From the NCBI GenBank assembly GCA_947629775.1, contig CANRFA010000004.1:1-64000 (forward strand): a DNA stretch of 64,000 nucleotides, read 5' to 3'. The DNA is from an uncultured Oscillospiraceae bacterium. Lineage in GTDB: Bacteria > Bacillota > Clostridia > Oscillospirales > Oscillospiraceae. Positions within the stretch are counted from its first letter, which is position 1, and each line of letters begins with the position of its first letter. The translations under genes and the position numbers were made by a program. Positions 50,643-60,552 of this stretch are shown piece by piece. The notes below the pieces were generated by a model, which was not told the origin of the DNA, ran no database searches, and saw only the letters and a list, made by a program, of their open reading frames with translations.

Positions 50643-51473
50643 ATGGCGACGGTAGGAGAGGTGCTGGAAAACACGGCTCAGACCATCGACCCGCAGGAGT
50701 TTTCCTGGGAGGGGCTGATCCAGGTCGCGGTTGTGGCGGTCATTGGGGTTGTGGTGATTCAGGTCACGCAGAAGCTGATGACAAAGCTGCTGAAGCGCTC
50801 GAAGATGCCACCCGGCATGCACCGCTACATGCTGCTGATCATGAAGATCCTGCTGTGGACCCTGCTGGTGCTGGTGGTGTTGGGGTCCATCGGCGCGGAA
50901 GTGACCTCCATCATTGCCCTTCTGAGCGTGGCGGGGCTGGCGGTCTCCATGGCGCTGCAGAACACCCTCTCCAATGTGGCCGGCGGGATCATGCTGCTGG
51001 TGGTGAAGCCCTTTCAGGTCGGGCACTACATCGAGGCCAACGGGGTGCAGGGTACTGTCTCTGCCATCAGTTTAAGCTACACCACGCTGGTGACCGTGGA
51101 CAACCGGGAGATCATCATTCCCAACAGCGAGATGGCCTCCAACAAGATCACGAACAACAGCTCTCTGGGGACCCGCCGGCTGGATCTGATGTTCAGCGCC
51201 TCCTACGACGACGCCACGCAGGATGTGATCGAGGCGCTTAAGGACGCCCTTTCCCGGGTTCCCCAGGTTCTGGAGGAGCCGGAGGAGCCAATGGTGCATC
51301 TGCGGGAGTATCAGAGCAGCTGCATCGTCTACGAGACCCGCTCCTGGATCCTCTCCAGCGACTACTGGACGGCCTACTTCGCCATCCAGGAAGAGGTGCG
51401 GGAAGCCTTCCTGCGCCACAACGTGCATATGACCTACGACCGGCTCACCGTCCATATTGCGGAGAGCGAGTAA
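50643..51473 (+). CDS. Small-conductance mechanosensitive channel (MscS family)
   Basis: ITSIIALLSVAGLAVSMALQNTLSNVAGGIMLLVVKPFQVGHYIE, TLVTVDNREIIIPNSEMASNKITNNS. Confidence 0.96.
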   Translation: MATVGEVLENTAQTIDPQEFSWEGLIQVAVVAVIGVVVIQVTQKLMTKLLKRSKMPPGMHRYMLLIMKILLWTLLVLVVLGSIGAEVTSIIALLSVAGLAVSMALQNTLSNVAGGIMLLVVKPFQVGHYIEANGVQGTVSAISLSYTTLVTVDNREIIIPNSEMASNKITNNSSLGTRRLDLMFSASYDDATQDVIEALKDALSRVPQVLEEPEEPMVHLREYQSSCIVYETRSWILSSDYWTAYFAIQEEVREAFLRHNVHMTYDRLTVHIAESE

Positions 51474-51480
51474 GCGGGAT

Positions 51481-51518
51481 GGAAAAAGGACCTGTCCGGG
51501 GAGGGACAGGTCCTTTTT
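51481..51518. terminator. Bidirectional intrinsic terminator
   Basis: AAAAAGGACCTGTCC-gggga-GGGACAGGTCCTTTTT. Confidence 0.85.
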
Positions 51519-51526
51519 CGAATCGG

Positions 51527-52687
51527 TCAGCCATGGACGCGCACGCCCTGGGAGATTACGGCGATGACGGGAGGCAGCAGCTCCAGAGGATGGCCGGCGG
51601 TGACCAGAATGTCCGCGTCCTTTCCGGGGGTCAGAGAGCCCAAACGGCTGTCCAGTCCGGCGATGCGGGCGGGGGAGATGGTGATGGCGGCCAGCGCCTC
51701 CTCCGGATCGAGACCGCCCTTTACCGCCAGGGCGGCGCAGAGAGGCAGATACTGAACCGGAATCTCCGGGTGGTCCGTGCAGATGGCGATGGGCACGCCG
51801 GCCCGGGCCAGAACGGCGGGGTTCTCCAGAGACAGATTGGCCAGCTCCGGCTTGGACCGGTCTCCCAGACTGGGACCGGTGATGACCGGGACGCGTTCCT
51901 GGGCCAGAAGATCCGGGATCAGGTGGCCCTCCGTGCCGTGGACGATAACGCAGCGCAGGGAGAACTCCCGGGCAATGCGCAGGCCGGTGGCGATGTCGTC
52001 CGCCCGGTGGGCATGGATGTGGACGGGAAGTTCGCCCCGCACCACGGGCAGCAGGGCCTCCAGCTTCGCGTCGTAGTCCGGCGGATCTTCGTCCTCGTCC
52101 TCCTCCGCCCGCTCCAGCTTCTCCGCATAGTCCAGGGCTTTGGAGAGGTTCTCCCGGATGACGGCGGCGGTGGCCATGCGGGTCACCGGCGTCTCGTGGC
52201 GGTCGTTGTAGACGCTTTTGGGGTTCTCTCCCAGAGCCAGTTTCATGGCCACGGGAGCCTGGAGGATCATCTGATCCACCCAGCGGCCGGTGGTGCGGAT
52301 GGCGGCGAACTGGCCGCTGATGGGATTGGCGGACCCCGGGCCGGTCAGGACGGTGGTGACCCCGGCGGCCCTTGCCTCTGAAAAACAGCGGTCCAGGGGG
52401 TTGATGGCGTCGATGGAGCGCAGATGGGGTGTGCAGGGGTCCGTATCCTCGTTTCCGTCGTCCCCTTCGAAGCCCAGAGAGTCGCCGAACATGCCCAGAT
52501 GACAGTGGGCGTCGATGAGGCCGGGCAGGATGTGGCCGCCCCGGGCGTCGATGGTCTCGCCTTCCCAGTCCTGGGGGCAGCGGGACATGGGGCCGACGCG
52601 GGCGATGCGGGAGCCGGTGACCGCCACATATCCGGAGGGGATGACCGGGCCGTCCATGGTATGTACCGTTCCGTTGATGATGAGCAT
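51527..52687 (-). CDS. Amidohydrolase (imidazolonepropionase-like)
   Basis: GGHILPGLIDAHCHLGMFGDSLG, VHIHAHRADDIATGLRIA, ICTDHPEIPVQYLPLCAALAVKGGL, GSLTPGKDADILV. Confidence 0.92.
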   Translation of the reverse strand: MLIINGTVHTMDGPVIPSGYVAVTGSRIARVGPMSRCPQDWEGETIDARGGHILPGLIDAHCHLGMFGDSLGFEGDDGNEDTDPCTPHLRSIDAINPLDRCFSEARAAGVTTVLTGPGSANPISGQFAAIRTTGRWVDQMILQAPVAMKLALGENPKSVYNDRHETPVTRMATAAVIRENLSKALDYAEKLERAEEDEDEDPPDYDAKLEALLPVVRGELPVHIHAHRADDIATGLRIAREFSLRCVIVHGTEGHLIPDLLAQERVPVITGPSLGDRSKPELANLSLENPAVLARAGVPIAICTDHPEIPVQYLPLCAALAVKGGLDPEEALAAITISPARIAGLDSRLGSLTPGKDADILVTAGHPLELLPPVIAVISQGVRVHG

Positions 52688-52907
52688 AGATGAAATCCTC
52701 CCAGGAGTCCGTCGGGGGAAAGAGACAGAATCCGGTCCTTGACAGAGGACGCAGGGCGTGGTATTCTGCCTGGGCAGCTCAACCAGTGCGCTCCGCGGCC
52801 GGAGAGTCCTTCTCCTCCGCAGGACGATGGACGCCCTTCCTTCGGGAGGGGCGCCTTTTTGCGTGAAAAAGGGCCGCCGCAGGCTGCGGCGGCCCTGTGC
52901 GGCCCGA

Positions 52908-53378
52908 TCAGGAGCGGTTGCGGCCACCGCGGCGGCCGCTGCCCTTCTTCTCGATATAGCGAAGCTCGGAAAGCTTGCTGTCGGAGGACTGCATGAACTG
53001 CTTCAGACGGTCCTCGAAATCCGTCGGCTCCTTGGGGGCCTGGCGGACGTAGCCCACGGGACGTCCCCGATCCTGGCGCTGCCCTCCGTTGCCGGAACGC
53101 TGCCCGCCTCCGCCTCCACCGGTGTGGGGGCGGCGCTGGGGCGGCGGCTCGACCTGCTTGATGGAGAGGTTGATGCGGTTGGCCTTGTCGATGCCGATGA
53201 TCTTGACCCTGACCTGCTGTCCCTCCTGCAGATGATCCGACACCTCGTTGACATAGGAATAGGCGATCTCCGAGATGTGAACCAGGCCGGAACGCCCCTC
53301 CGGCAGCGCCACAAACGCGCCGAACTTTGTGATACCTGTTACCTTTCCGTCCAGAATGGACCCAACAGTAAGCTCCAT
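52908..53378 (-). CDS. S1 RNA-binding domain protein (YabR-like)
   Basis: MELTVGSILDGKVTGITKFGAFVALPEGRSGLVHISEIAYSYV; Gly/Arg-rich tail; in the yabP-yabQ-divIC cluster. Confidence 0.92.
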   Translation of the reverse strand: MELTVGSILDGKVTGITKFGAFVALPEGRSGLVHISEIAYSYVNEVSDHLQEGQQVRVKIIGIDKANRINLSIKQVEPPPQRRPHTGGGGGGQRSGNGGQRQDRGRPVGYVRQAPKEPTDFEDRLKQFMQSSDSKLSELRYIEKKGSGRRGGRNRS

Positions 53379-53453
53379 AAGTGACCGAAATATCCTCCCT
53401 TGTATATTTCTCTCCAGACGCCAACACACAAAAACGTCCGGGAAGAGTACGAA

Positions 53454-53729
53454 TCAGCTGGCTACGTCGTAGATCAGGATCTCGTCCTTCTTAACGTAGC
53501 CCTTGTCGCGGGCGACCTTTTCCAGAGTGTCGGGGTCGTCGCTGTTTTCGACGGCCTCGGCCAGCGCCTGGTTTTTCAGCTTCTGGTCCTCGACCTCCTG
53601 GGAGAGAGAATCCCTCCGAGCTTCCACGGTCTGGATCTGCGTGCGCAGGTTGAGCAGTGCGGTGGCCATGTAGATGATCAGGACCAGCACTACGATTTTG
53701 GTCAGGAATCCCGCGGGTTTCAGTTTCAT
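53454..53729 (-). CDS. divIC: Septum formation initiator family protein DivIC/FtsB-like
   Basis: Single TM, coiled coil IQTVEARRDSLSQEVEDQKLKNQALAEAV, LEKVARDKGYVKKDEILIYDVAS; cluster context. Confidence 0.88.
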   Translation of the reverse strand: MKLKPAGFLTKIVVLVLIIYMATALLNLRTQIQTVEARRDSLSQEVEDQKLKNQALAEAVENSDDPDTLEKVARDKGYVKKDEILIYDVAS

Positions 53730-54222
53730 GATTGGCTGCTCCTCTCTCCCGGCCTGCCCTTCTCCGGGCGGCCCGGTCCATTTCCCCGATTTTCATTCCT
53801 ATTCTATACCATTTGCCTCTGAAAAGGAAGCGGTTTTTTCGGGTTTCCTCAAAAAAATTTACCAGCGCCATCAGCGCCCGCAGGGGAAAGGTGAGGATGG
53901 AGAGCAGAAGCTCCGTCAGATCCGCTCCCAGAAAGCCCAGACGGAGCAGCCATGGGCTGAGCGCCGCGAAGTAAAGCGCCCCTCCCGCCAGGCAGAACAG
54001 GGCGCCATAGAGGCGGATTTCACCGCCCCAGGCGGCCTGGGACCAGAGAAAGAGCGTCAGGGTGGCCCCCAGCCAGAACAGGAGGTCCAGCACGGAGGTC
54101 AGAAAGGGGAGTGGGACCCGGGAGCGGAGGACACGGAACAGATCGTAGAGCACCCCCAGAGCGCCGCCCAGCAGAAGGGCCTGGCAGAGGGCGGCCCCCT
54201 GCTGCGCCGTGCTGACCGTCAT
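53491..54222 (-). CDS. yabQ: Spore cortex biosynthesis protein YabQ (frame continues through most of divIC)
   Basis: ALCQALLLGGALGVLYDLFRVLRSRVPLPFLTSVLDLLFWLGATLTLFLW is YabQ-like; directly downstream of yabP. C-terminal ~80 aa (from about 53730) look like off-frame translation of divIC. Confidence 0.8.
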   Translation of the reverse strand: MTVSTAQQGAALCQALLLGGALGVLYDLFRVLRSRVPLPFLTSVLDLLFWLGATLTLFLWSQAAWGGEIRLYGALFCLAGGALYFAALSPWLLRLGFLGADLTELLLSILTFPLRALMALVNFFEETRKNRFLFRGKWYRIGMKIGEMDRAARRRAGRERGAANHETETRGIPDQNRSAGPDHLHGHRTAQPAHADPDRGSSEGFSLPGGRGPEAEKPGAGRGRRKQRRPRHSGKGRPRQGLR

Positions 54223-54503
54223 CCGCCCAGCAGCCGGCGGAAGAAACCGCCCTTCTCCTTTCCCTGGGGTTCGTAGATCAGAGACCAGACCGTGCCCTCA
54301 ACGCTCAGGTCTCCGCCGTCCAGGGAGAGCTTTTCGATGTGGAGTCCCTCTCCCTGCACCTCCAGCCCGCCCTGCACGGTGGACAGGAGAATGGTGTTCT
54401 CGTCAAAGCTCTCCACCTCTTCCACGCCGGAGATGGTCAGCCGCTCCCGGTTTTCCAGAATCAGGCGGTGCGCCGGGCCGGAAGCGCTGTCTTCGTATGC
54501 CAT
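54219..54503 (-). CDS. yabP: Sporulation protein YabP
   Basis: HRLILENRERLTISGVEEVESFDENTILLSTVQGGLEVQGEGLHIEKLSLDGGDLSVEGTVWSLIYE. Confidence 0.94.
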   Translation of the reverse strand: MAYEDSASGPAHRLILENRERLTISGVEEVESFDENTILLSTVQGGLEVQGEGLHIEKLSLDGGDLSVEGTVWSLIYEPQGKEKGGFFRRLLGG

Positions 54504-54639
54504 GGCATGTTCCTCCTTCCGCTGTTCCATTCTATGGGACAGGCGGGGGAAATATTCCCCCGGACGGGTGGCGCGGGAGGGGGAAAAGGAGTACAATGGG
54601 GGAAATTCTGCGGCTGGGGCCGCCGGGAGGCATTCTGGC

Positions 54640-55422
54640 ATGAAACGGGAGATGGAGGCCGTCTTCTTCGATGTGGACGGGACGCTGGTGAGCTTCGAGA
54701 CACACACCATGACGCCGACGCTGGTGGAGGCTCTGTGGGCGCTGCGGAGGAAGGGGATCCGGACCTTCCTCTGTACGGGGCGCTCGCCGGACATGCTGCC
54801 GCCTCTGTACGCCCTGTTCCCCTTTGACGGCTGGGCGGCGTTCAACGGACAGCTGGCGAAGGTGGGCGGGAAGACCGTGCGTCGGGTCCCCATCCGGAAG
54901 GAGCGGGTGCGGGAGCTGGTGGAGGCGGTCCGGATCATGGAGATCCCCTGCATCTTCCTGGAGGAAGAGGACACTTACTGCAACTGGCCGGATCCCATCA
55001 GCACGAACTTCATGCTGGACCTGGAGCTGCCTGTTCCGCCGGCAAAGGGGCTGGACCGGGCCCTGGAGGGAGATCTCTTTCAGTCCATCACCTTTGTGAA
55101 GGGGGAGGAGGAGCGCCGGCTTCTGGAACTTGCGCCCCGGCTGACCCTTACCCGCTGGCACCCGGACTTCGTGGATGTGATCCCTTCCGGCGGGGGCAAG
55201 GATGTGGGAACCCGGGCCATCCTGGACGCCCTGGGTCTGGACCCGGCCCGGACCATGGCTTTCGGGGACGGAGGCAACGACGTGCCCATGTTCCGGCAGG
55301 TGGGGCTCAGCGTGGCGATGGGAGGTTCGGAAGACGACGTGAAGGCGCAGGCGGACTGGGTGACCGGCCCGGTGGAGGAGGACGGGGTGGTGACGGCCCT
55401 GCGGCACTTCGGAGTGCTCTGA
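54640..55422 (+). CDS. Cof-type HAD hydrolase
   Basis: AVFFDVDGTLVSFETHTMTPTLVEALWALRRKGIRTFLCTGRSP, GGKDVGTRAILDALGLDPARTMAFGDGGNDVPMF. Confidence 0.95.
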   Translation: MKREMEAVFFDVDGTLVSFETHTMTPTLVEALWALRRKGIRTFLCTGRSPDMLPPLYALFPFDGWAAFNGQLAKVGGKTVRRVPIRKERVRELVEAVRIMEIPCIFLEEEDTYCNWPDPISTNFMLDLELPVPPAKGLDRALEGDLFQSITFVKGEEERRLLELAPRLTLTRWHPDFVDVIPSGGGKDVGTRAILDALGLDPARTMAFGDGGNDVPMFRQVGLSVAMGGSEDDVKAQADWVTGPVEEDGVVTALRHFGVL

Positions 55423-55502
55423 TTATTTTCGCCGATGCGGTGGAAATGTTTCCTTTTCTGGTGTACAATAGAAGCAGATTCCGGAGGAAGGAGGCACGGA
55501 CC

Positions 55503-57098
55503 ATGAAGCTGACATTTTACGGAGCCGCTCACGCGGTGACCGGCAGCTGCCACGGCCTGGAGGTCAACGGGAAGAAGATCCTGATTGACTGCGGCCTGCA
55601 GCAGGGCCGGGACGAGCACGACGGAAACGGACTCCCCTTCGCGGCCGATTCCATCGACTGTGTTCTGGTGACCCACGCCCACATCGACCACTCGGGGCGC
55701 ATTCCCCTGCTGGTGAAGGAGGGATTCCAGGGACCTGTCTTTGCCACCCGGCTGACGGCCGACCTGATGAGGATCATGCTGCTGGACAGCGCCCATATCC
55801 AGGAAAGCGATGCCCAGTGGCAGAACCAGAAGGGAAAACGGGCAGGCCAGCCTCCGGTGGAACCGCTGTACAGCGTGGAGGATGCTGAGAATACCCTTCC
55901 GCATCTGCAGGCGGTGGAGTATGGCGAGACCTTTGACGTCTGCGAAGGGGTGAAGGCCCGTTTTGTGGACGCCGGCCATCTGCTGGGCTCCGCCTGTGTG
56001 GAACTGTGGCTTACGGAGAACGGGACGGAGAAGAAGATCGTCTTCTCCGGAGACCTGGGCAACGTGGACCAGCCCATCATCCGGGATCCCTCCTTTGTGG
56101 AGGAGGCGGACTATGTGGTGATGGAGTCCACCTACGGCGACCGCAACCACGACATTCCCGAGAGCTACACGGAGGCTCTGGCGGAGCTGATTGACGATAC
56201 CTTTGCCCGGGGCGGCAATGTGGTGATTCCCTCCTTCGCGGTGGGGCGCACCCAGGAGCTGCTCTATTTCATCCGGGAGATCAAAAACCGGGGACTGGTG
56301 AAGAGCGCGCCGGACTTTAAGGTCGTTGTGGACAGTCCGCTGGCGGCGGAGGCCACCCGCATCTACTCCGGCAATCTGCACGGCTATCTGGATGAAGACG
56401 CCATCGCGGTGCTGCAGGGGGGAGACAATCTGTTTACCTTCCCCGGTCTCACCGTGACCAGTACGACGGAGGAGTCCAGGGCGCTCAACGCGGACCCGTC
56501 CTCCAAAGTGATCATCTCCGCCTCCGGCATGTGCGAGGCCGGCCGCATCCGCCATCACCTCAAACACAACCTGTGGCGGCCGGAGTGCGCGGTGGTCTTC
56601 GTGGGCTATCAGGCGGAGGGCACCCTGGGCCGGCGGCTGCTGGAGGGGGCCAAAACCGTGAAGATCTTCGGCGAGGAGATCGCGGTCCAGGCCCGGATTG
56701 TCAACTTCAAGGGACTGAGTTCCCACGCGGACCGGGACCACCTGCTGGAGTGGGTGGGCCGGTTTACGCCGGTGCCGTCTCAGGTCTTTGTGGTGCACGG
56801 GGACAACCGGGTGACGGAACTCTTTGCGGACACCCTGTGTACCCGGGGAATTCCGGCCCACGCGCCTCTCTACCAGGAGGTGTACGACCTGGCGGCCAGG
56901 GAGGTTCTGGACAAAGGCGTGGTGCTGGAGAGCAGAAAGACCAGCGGCGGGGCTTCCGCGGGATCCCCGGCCTATGTGCGTCTGGTGGATACGGCCAGAC
57001 AGCTGCAGGATCTCATCAGCCGCAGCCGCGGCCGTCCGAACAAGGATCTGGCGAAGCTTGCGGATCAGCTGAAGCAGATCATGGAGCGCTGGGCCTGA
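55503..57098 (+). CDS. MBL-fold beta-CASP ribonuclease/metallohydrolase
   Basis: LTFYGAAHAVTGSCHGLEVNGKKILIDCGLQQG, THAHIDHSGRIPLL, VVMESTYGDR, PSFAVGRTQELLYFI, ISASGMCEAGRIRHHLKHNL, SSHADRDHLLEW. Confidence 0.95.
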   Translation: MKLTFYGAAHAVTGSCHGLEVNGKKILIDCGLQQGRDEHDGNGLPFAADSIDCVLVTHAHIDHSGRIPLLVKEGFQGPVFATRLTADLMRIMLLDSAHIQESDAQWQNQKGKRAGQPPVEPLYSVEDAENTLPHLQAVEYGETFDVCEGVKARFVDAGHLLGSACVELWLTENGTEKKIVFSGDLGNVDQPIIRDPSFVEEADYVVMESTYGDRNHDIPESYTEALAELIDDTFARGGNVVIPSFAVGRTQELLYFIREIKNRGLVKSAPDFKVVVDSPLAAEATRIYSGNLHGYLDEDAIAVLQGGDNLFTFPGLTVTSTTEESRALNADPSSKVIISASGMCEAGRIRHHLKHNLWRPECAVVFVGYQAEGTLGRRLLEGAKTVKIFGEEIAVQARIVNFKGLSSHADRDHLLEWVGRFTPVPSQVFVVHGDNRVTELFADTLCTRGIPAHAPLYQEVYDLAAREVLDKGVVLESRKTSGGASAGSPAYVRLVDTARQLQDLISRSRGRPNKDLAKLADQLKQIMERWA

Positions 57099-57164
57099 GC
57101 CCGGCACGGGGGGCAGCCTGCGCGTTCCCCTCCGATCAGAGTAACAGAAACAGGAGGCCTTTTC

Positions 57165-58040
57165 ATGGGAATTGACCGGAAAGAACTGAAACGTCAGGCG
57201 AGAGAGGACATGAAGCGGGCCAATCCGCCCTTCTGGGCGGTGGCGCTGGTCTATTTCCTGATGACCACAGGGGTATCGATGGTGCTGGACCGGATCCCCT
57301 TCGGCACGGATCCGGTTCTGGGGCTGGGCTTCGCCGGCATCTTTGTGACCATTCTCTTTTCGCTGTACCAGTGGGTGGTGGAGTTCGGGTACCGGCTCTG
57401 GTGTCTGTGGACCAGCCGTCATCTGGACCCGGGGATCAACTCCCTGACCCAGGGCTTTACCATCGCCGCCCAGGTGGTGCTGATGCAGCTGCATATTTTC
57501 CTGCGGGTGTTCGGATGGCTGATTCTGGCCTCCATCCTCATCAGCCCCCTGCTTCTGACCGGCCTGGCGGGGCTGGTGGTGACCGCCCTCTCCGCGCTGA
57601 TGTTTGTCATTACCCTGCGCTACGCCCTGAGTCCCTACCTGCTGGCGGACCATCCGGAGGACGGGGCGGCGGCCGCGGTACGCCGCAGTGCCACCATGAT
57701 GCAGGGCTGGAAGATGGAACTGTTCCGGCTGGAGTTTTCCTTCCTGGGCTGGTTCCTTCTCAGTGCGGCCATCACTACGGTGGTGGAGTGTGTCGTGCTT
57801 GCGCAGAGCGGATTTTTTGCCGGGTTCGGCTCCATGATGGCCTCCGCGACGGGGATGCAGCAGGCTCAGCAGATGCTGCTGGAGGCGGACTCCTCCCTGG
57901 TAACCGTGCTGCTGTCCAATCTGCTGACGCTGCCCATCTTCCTCTGGCTTACGCCTTACCGGGGCGTGTCTGTGGCGGCGTTTTACGACGCCCGTCTGCA
58001 GGCCCAGAAAGAGACCGCGGCGGAACTGCCACCCCTCTGA
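57165..58040 (+). CDS. DUF975 family membrane protein
   Basis: RKELKRQAREDMKRANPPFWAVALVYFLM plus DUF975-like multi-TM pattern. Confidence 0.8.
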   Translation: MGIDRKELKRQAREDMKRANPPFWAVALVYFLMTTGVSMVLDRIPFGTDPVLGLGFAGIFVTILFSLYQWVVEFGYRLWCLWTSRHLDPGINSLTQGFTIAAQVVLMQLHIFLRVFGWLILASILISPLLLTGLAGLVVTALSALMFVITLRYALSPYLLADHPEDGAAAAVRRSATMMQGWKMELFRLEFSFLGWFLLSAAITTVVECVVLAQSGFFAGFGSMMASATGMQQAQQMLLEADSSLVTVLLSNLLTLPIFLWLTPYRGVSVAAFYDARLQAQKETAAELPPL

Positions 58041-58051
58041 GCCCATACTAT

Positions 58052-58088
58052 GACAGCGGCATGGATCTTCGGATCCATGCCGCTGTTT
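58052..58088. terminator. Bidirectional intrinsic terminator
   Basis: ACAGCGGCATGGATC-ttcg-GATCCATGCCGCTGT followed by TTCG. Confidence 0.75.
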
Positions 58089-58091
58089 CGA

Positions 58092-58820
58092 TCAGAAGAG
58101 CGGTGTGCAGGTGGCGGAGAGAATGCCGCGCTCGTCGTGGATGTAATCGGTGAGCTGGTTTAAGTCGATACTCTGGCTGGAGCGGACGTAGATGTCATAG
58201 GACAGCGTGCCGTCGCCCATGCGCTTGATCTCCGTCTTGACAATGACCAGGCGGTTTGTATGGAAGTACCCGCCCATCCGATCCCACAGGCCCGGTTCGT
58301 CCAGAGCTGTGAACTGCAGACGGGTCGTCTGCATGGAGTCGTTGCCGAAGGTGAAATGGTGCATCAGCAGCTGGGTGACGGTGATGATGGCGGTGGCGAG
58401 AATGCCGATCAGGTACATGCCGGCTCCCACCGCCAGGCCGATGCCCGCCGTGGCCCAGATGCCGGCGGCGGTGGTCAGGCCCCGGACGGAACTGCCGTGT
58501 TTGAAGATGACGCCGGCGCCCAGAAAGCTGATGCCGCTGATGGTCTGGGCGGCGATGCGGGAGGCGTCCGCCCCCCGGACCCCGGCGAAGAGTACGCCGG
58601 CGGCATCCGTCATATCCGCGAAAGCGTACTTGGAGATGATCATGGTGAGGGCGGAGGCGCAGCAGACGATGACGTGGGTGCGGATGCCGGCCTCTTTGAG
58701 CCGCTTGGCCCGTTCGATGCCGATGGCCGCTCCGCAGAAGCAGGAGACAATGAGGCGGAGGATGAAGTCCAGATACTGGACGACCGTAAAATGGCTGTTC
58801 AGGTACTGAGCGAAGGTCAT
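58092..58820 (-). CDS. MgtC/SapB family protein
   Basis: ILRLIVSCFCGAAIGIERAKRLKEAGIRTHVIVCCASALTMIIS, AAQTISGISFLGAGVIFKHGSSVRGLTTAAGIWATAGIGLAVGAGMY. Confidence 0.95.
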   Translation of the reverse strand: MTFAQYLNSHFTVVQYLDFILRLIVSCFCGAAIGIERAKRLKEAGIRTHVIVCCASALTMIISKYAFADMTDAAGVLFAGVRGADASRIAAQTISGISFLGAGVIFKHGSSVRGLTTAAGIWATAGIGLAVGAGMYLIGILATAIITVTQLLMHHFTFGNDSMQTTRLQFTALDEPGLWDRMGGYFHTNRLVIVKTEIKRMGDGTLSYDIYVRSSQSIDLNQLTDYIHDERGILSATCTPLF

Positions 58821-59117
58821 GACACGGCTCCTTTCTGAAGATACGCGCGGAGGACGGCGCACAGCCCGGGAAGGGGCGGACTCCGGCGCAGGCCGCGTCG
58901 GAGGGGACGCCGTATCCGCACTTTTTTCCATTATATCACCGGCAGCCGGGCCGGACAAGAGGAAAAACGGATTCCGGGAAAGGGGAGGCGGTGGAAGGCC
59001 GGGCACAGGCATGGAGAATGCGGACGGGGAGAAATGGTGCGCAGGTCCAGGAAAAGCGGGATGTGTCCGGAACCGGCGGAAATCAGAGGGATCGGGCTGA
59101 ATTTGCGACGGGAGACA

Positions 59118-59146
59118 TTGACAGGAGGGGGAAAGAACGCTATAAT
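59118..59146 (+). promoter_or_regulatory. Consensus SigA promoter of the ATP-grasp cassette
   Basis: TTGACA-N17-TATAAT. Confidence 0.85.
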
Positions 59147-59247
59147 GCCGGAAGAAGGCAACGGTGCCCCCTGTGGCCGTTGCCTTCTGTCCTTTTTCTG
59201 GAATAAAATGGATTTCAGGACGGACAGGAAAAAGGGAGGTTTTGCCC

Positions 59248-60552
59248 ATGGAACAGCTGGTCCGGCACAGCGATCTGATCAACAAGCAGCTCGCCCGGTA
59301 CGGCGTCAAGTTCGGCATTTACAAGAACGGGACTTTCAACGAGCGGCTTTTCCCGTTTGATGCCATCCCCCGCGTGATCACAGCGCGGGACTTCGAGCGT
59401 CTGGAACGGGGTCTGCGGCAGCGGGTAACCGCGCTGAATCTCTATCTGAAGGACGTCTATTCCGGCGCGAAGATTGTCCGGGATGGGGTGATTCCGGCGG
59501 ATTTTGTGTATTCGTCTTCCGGCTATCTCTCTCCCTGCGAGGGAATCACGCCCTCCAAGGGGATCTACAGCCACATCTCCGGGATCGACCTGGTGGAAGG
59601 CAAGGACGACTGGTATATCCTTGAGGACAATCTGCGCATCCCCTCCGGGGCTTCCTATCCGCTGATTGCCCGGGATCTGTGCCGCAAGGCGTCCCCCATT
59701 ACCTTCCAGTCCAACCATGTGGTGGACAACCGCAACTACGGCGATCTGCTGCGCTCCGTCATGGACTACGTGAACTGCGGCGGCATCAATGTCATTCTCA
59801 CCCCCGGACGCTATAACGCGGCCTACTTCGAGCACTCCTATCTGGCCGAGCGCACCGACGCTGTGCTGGTGGAGAACCGGGATCTGTTCGTAGAGAACGA
59901 CGTGCTCTGGTACCAGGGCATCGACCAGGTCTACCGGGTAGGCGCCGTCTACCGCCGCCTGAGCGACGAGTACCTGGATCCCGTCACCTTCCTGCCGGAG
60001 TCGCTCATCGGCGTGCCCAACCTGATGGCGGCCTACCGGGCGGGCAACGTGGCCATCATCAACGCCCCCGGCAACGGCGCGGCGGACGACAAGGGTATCT
60101 ACTACTTTGTGCCGAAGATGATCCGCTACTACCTCAACGAGGAGCCCATCCTCCACAACGCTCCCACCTATCTGCCCTTCTATGAAGAGGATCGGAAGTA
60201 CGTTCTGGACAACCTTAACAGACTGGTGATCAAGGACGTGGCGGAAGCGGGCGGCTACGGCGTGGTCTTCGGCCGGGATCTGACGAAGGAGAAACTGGCT
60301 GCCTTCGCCGAGACCATCAAGGCGGAGCCCAGGCGCTTCATCGCCCAGGAGGTCATCGACTTCCTGGATCTGCCCATCATGGACGAGGGAGAGCGGGTCA
60401 TGCGCAAGGCGGATCTGCGCGCCTTCGTGCTCTCCGGGGAAGACACCGTTGTCTGGCCCTCCGGCCTCACCCGGTTCTCCCGGAATCCCACCTCATTCAT
60501 CGTCAATTCTTCGCAGGGAGGAGGCTTCAAGGACACATGGGTTCTAAAATAA
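59248..60552 (+). CDS. Circularly permuted type 2 ATP-grasp protein
   Basis: GIYKNGTFNERLFPFDAIPRVITARDFERLERGLRQRVTALNLYLKDVY, YILEDNLRIPSGASYPLIARDL, NAPGNGAADDKGIYYFVPKMIRYYLNEEPIL. Confidence 0.93.
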   Translation: MEQLVRHSDLINKQLARYGVKFGIYKNGTFNERLFPFDAIPRVITARDFERLERGLRQRVTALNLYLKDVYSGAKIVRDGVIPADFVYSSSGYLSPCEGITPSKGIYSHISGIDLVEGKDDWYILEDNLRIPSGASYPLIARDLCRKASPITFQSNHVVDNRNYGDLLRSVMDYVNCGGINVILTPGRYNAAYFEHSYLAERTDAVLVENRDLFVENDVLWYQGIDQVYRVGAVYRRLSDEYLDPVTFLPESLIGVPNLMAAYRAGNVAIINAPGNGAADDKGIYYFVPKMIRYYLNEEPILHNAPTYLPFYEEDRKYVLDNLNRLVIKDVAEAGGYGVVFGRDLTKEKLAAFAETIKAEPRRFIAQEVIDFLDLPIMDEGERVMRKADLRAFVLSGEDTVVWPSGLTRFSRNPTSFIVNSSQGGGFKDTWVLK

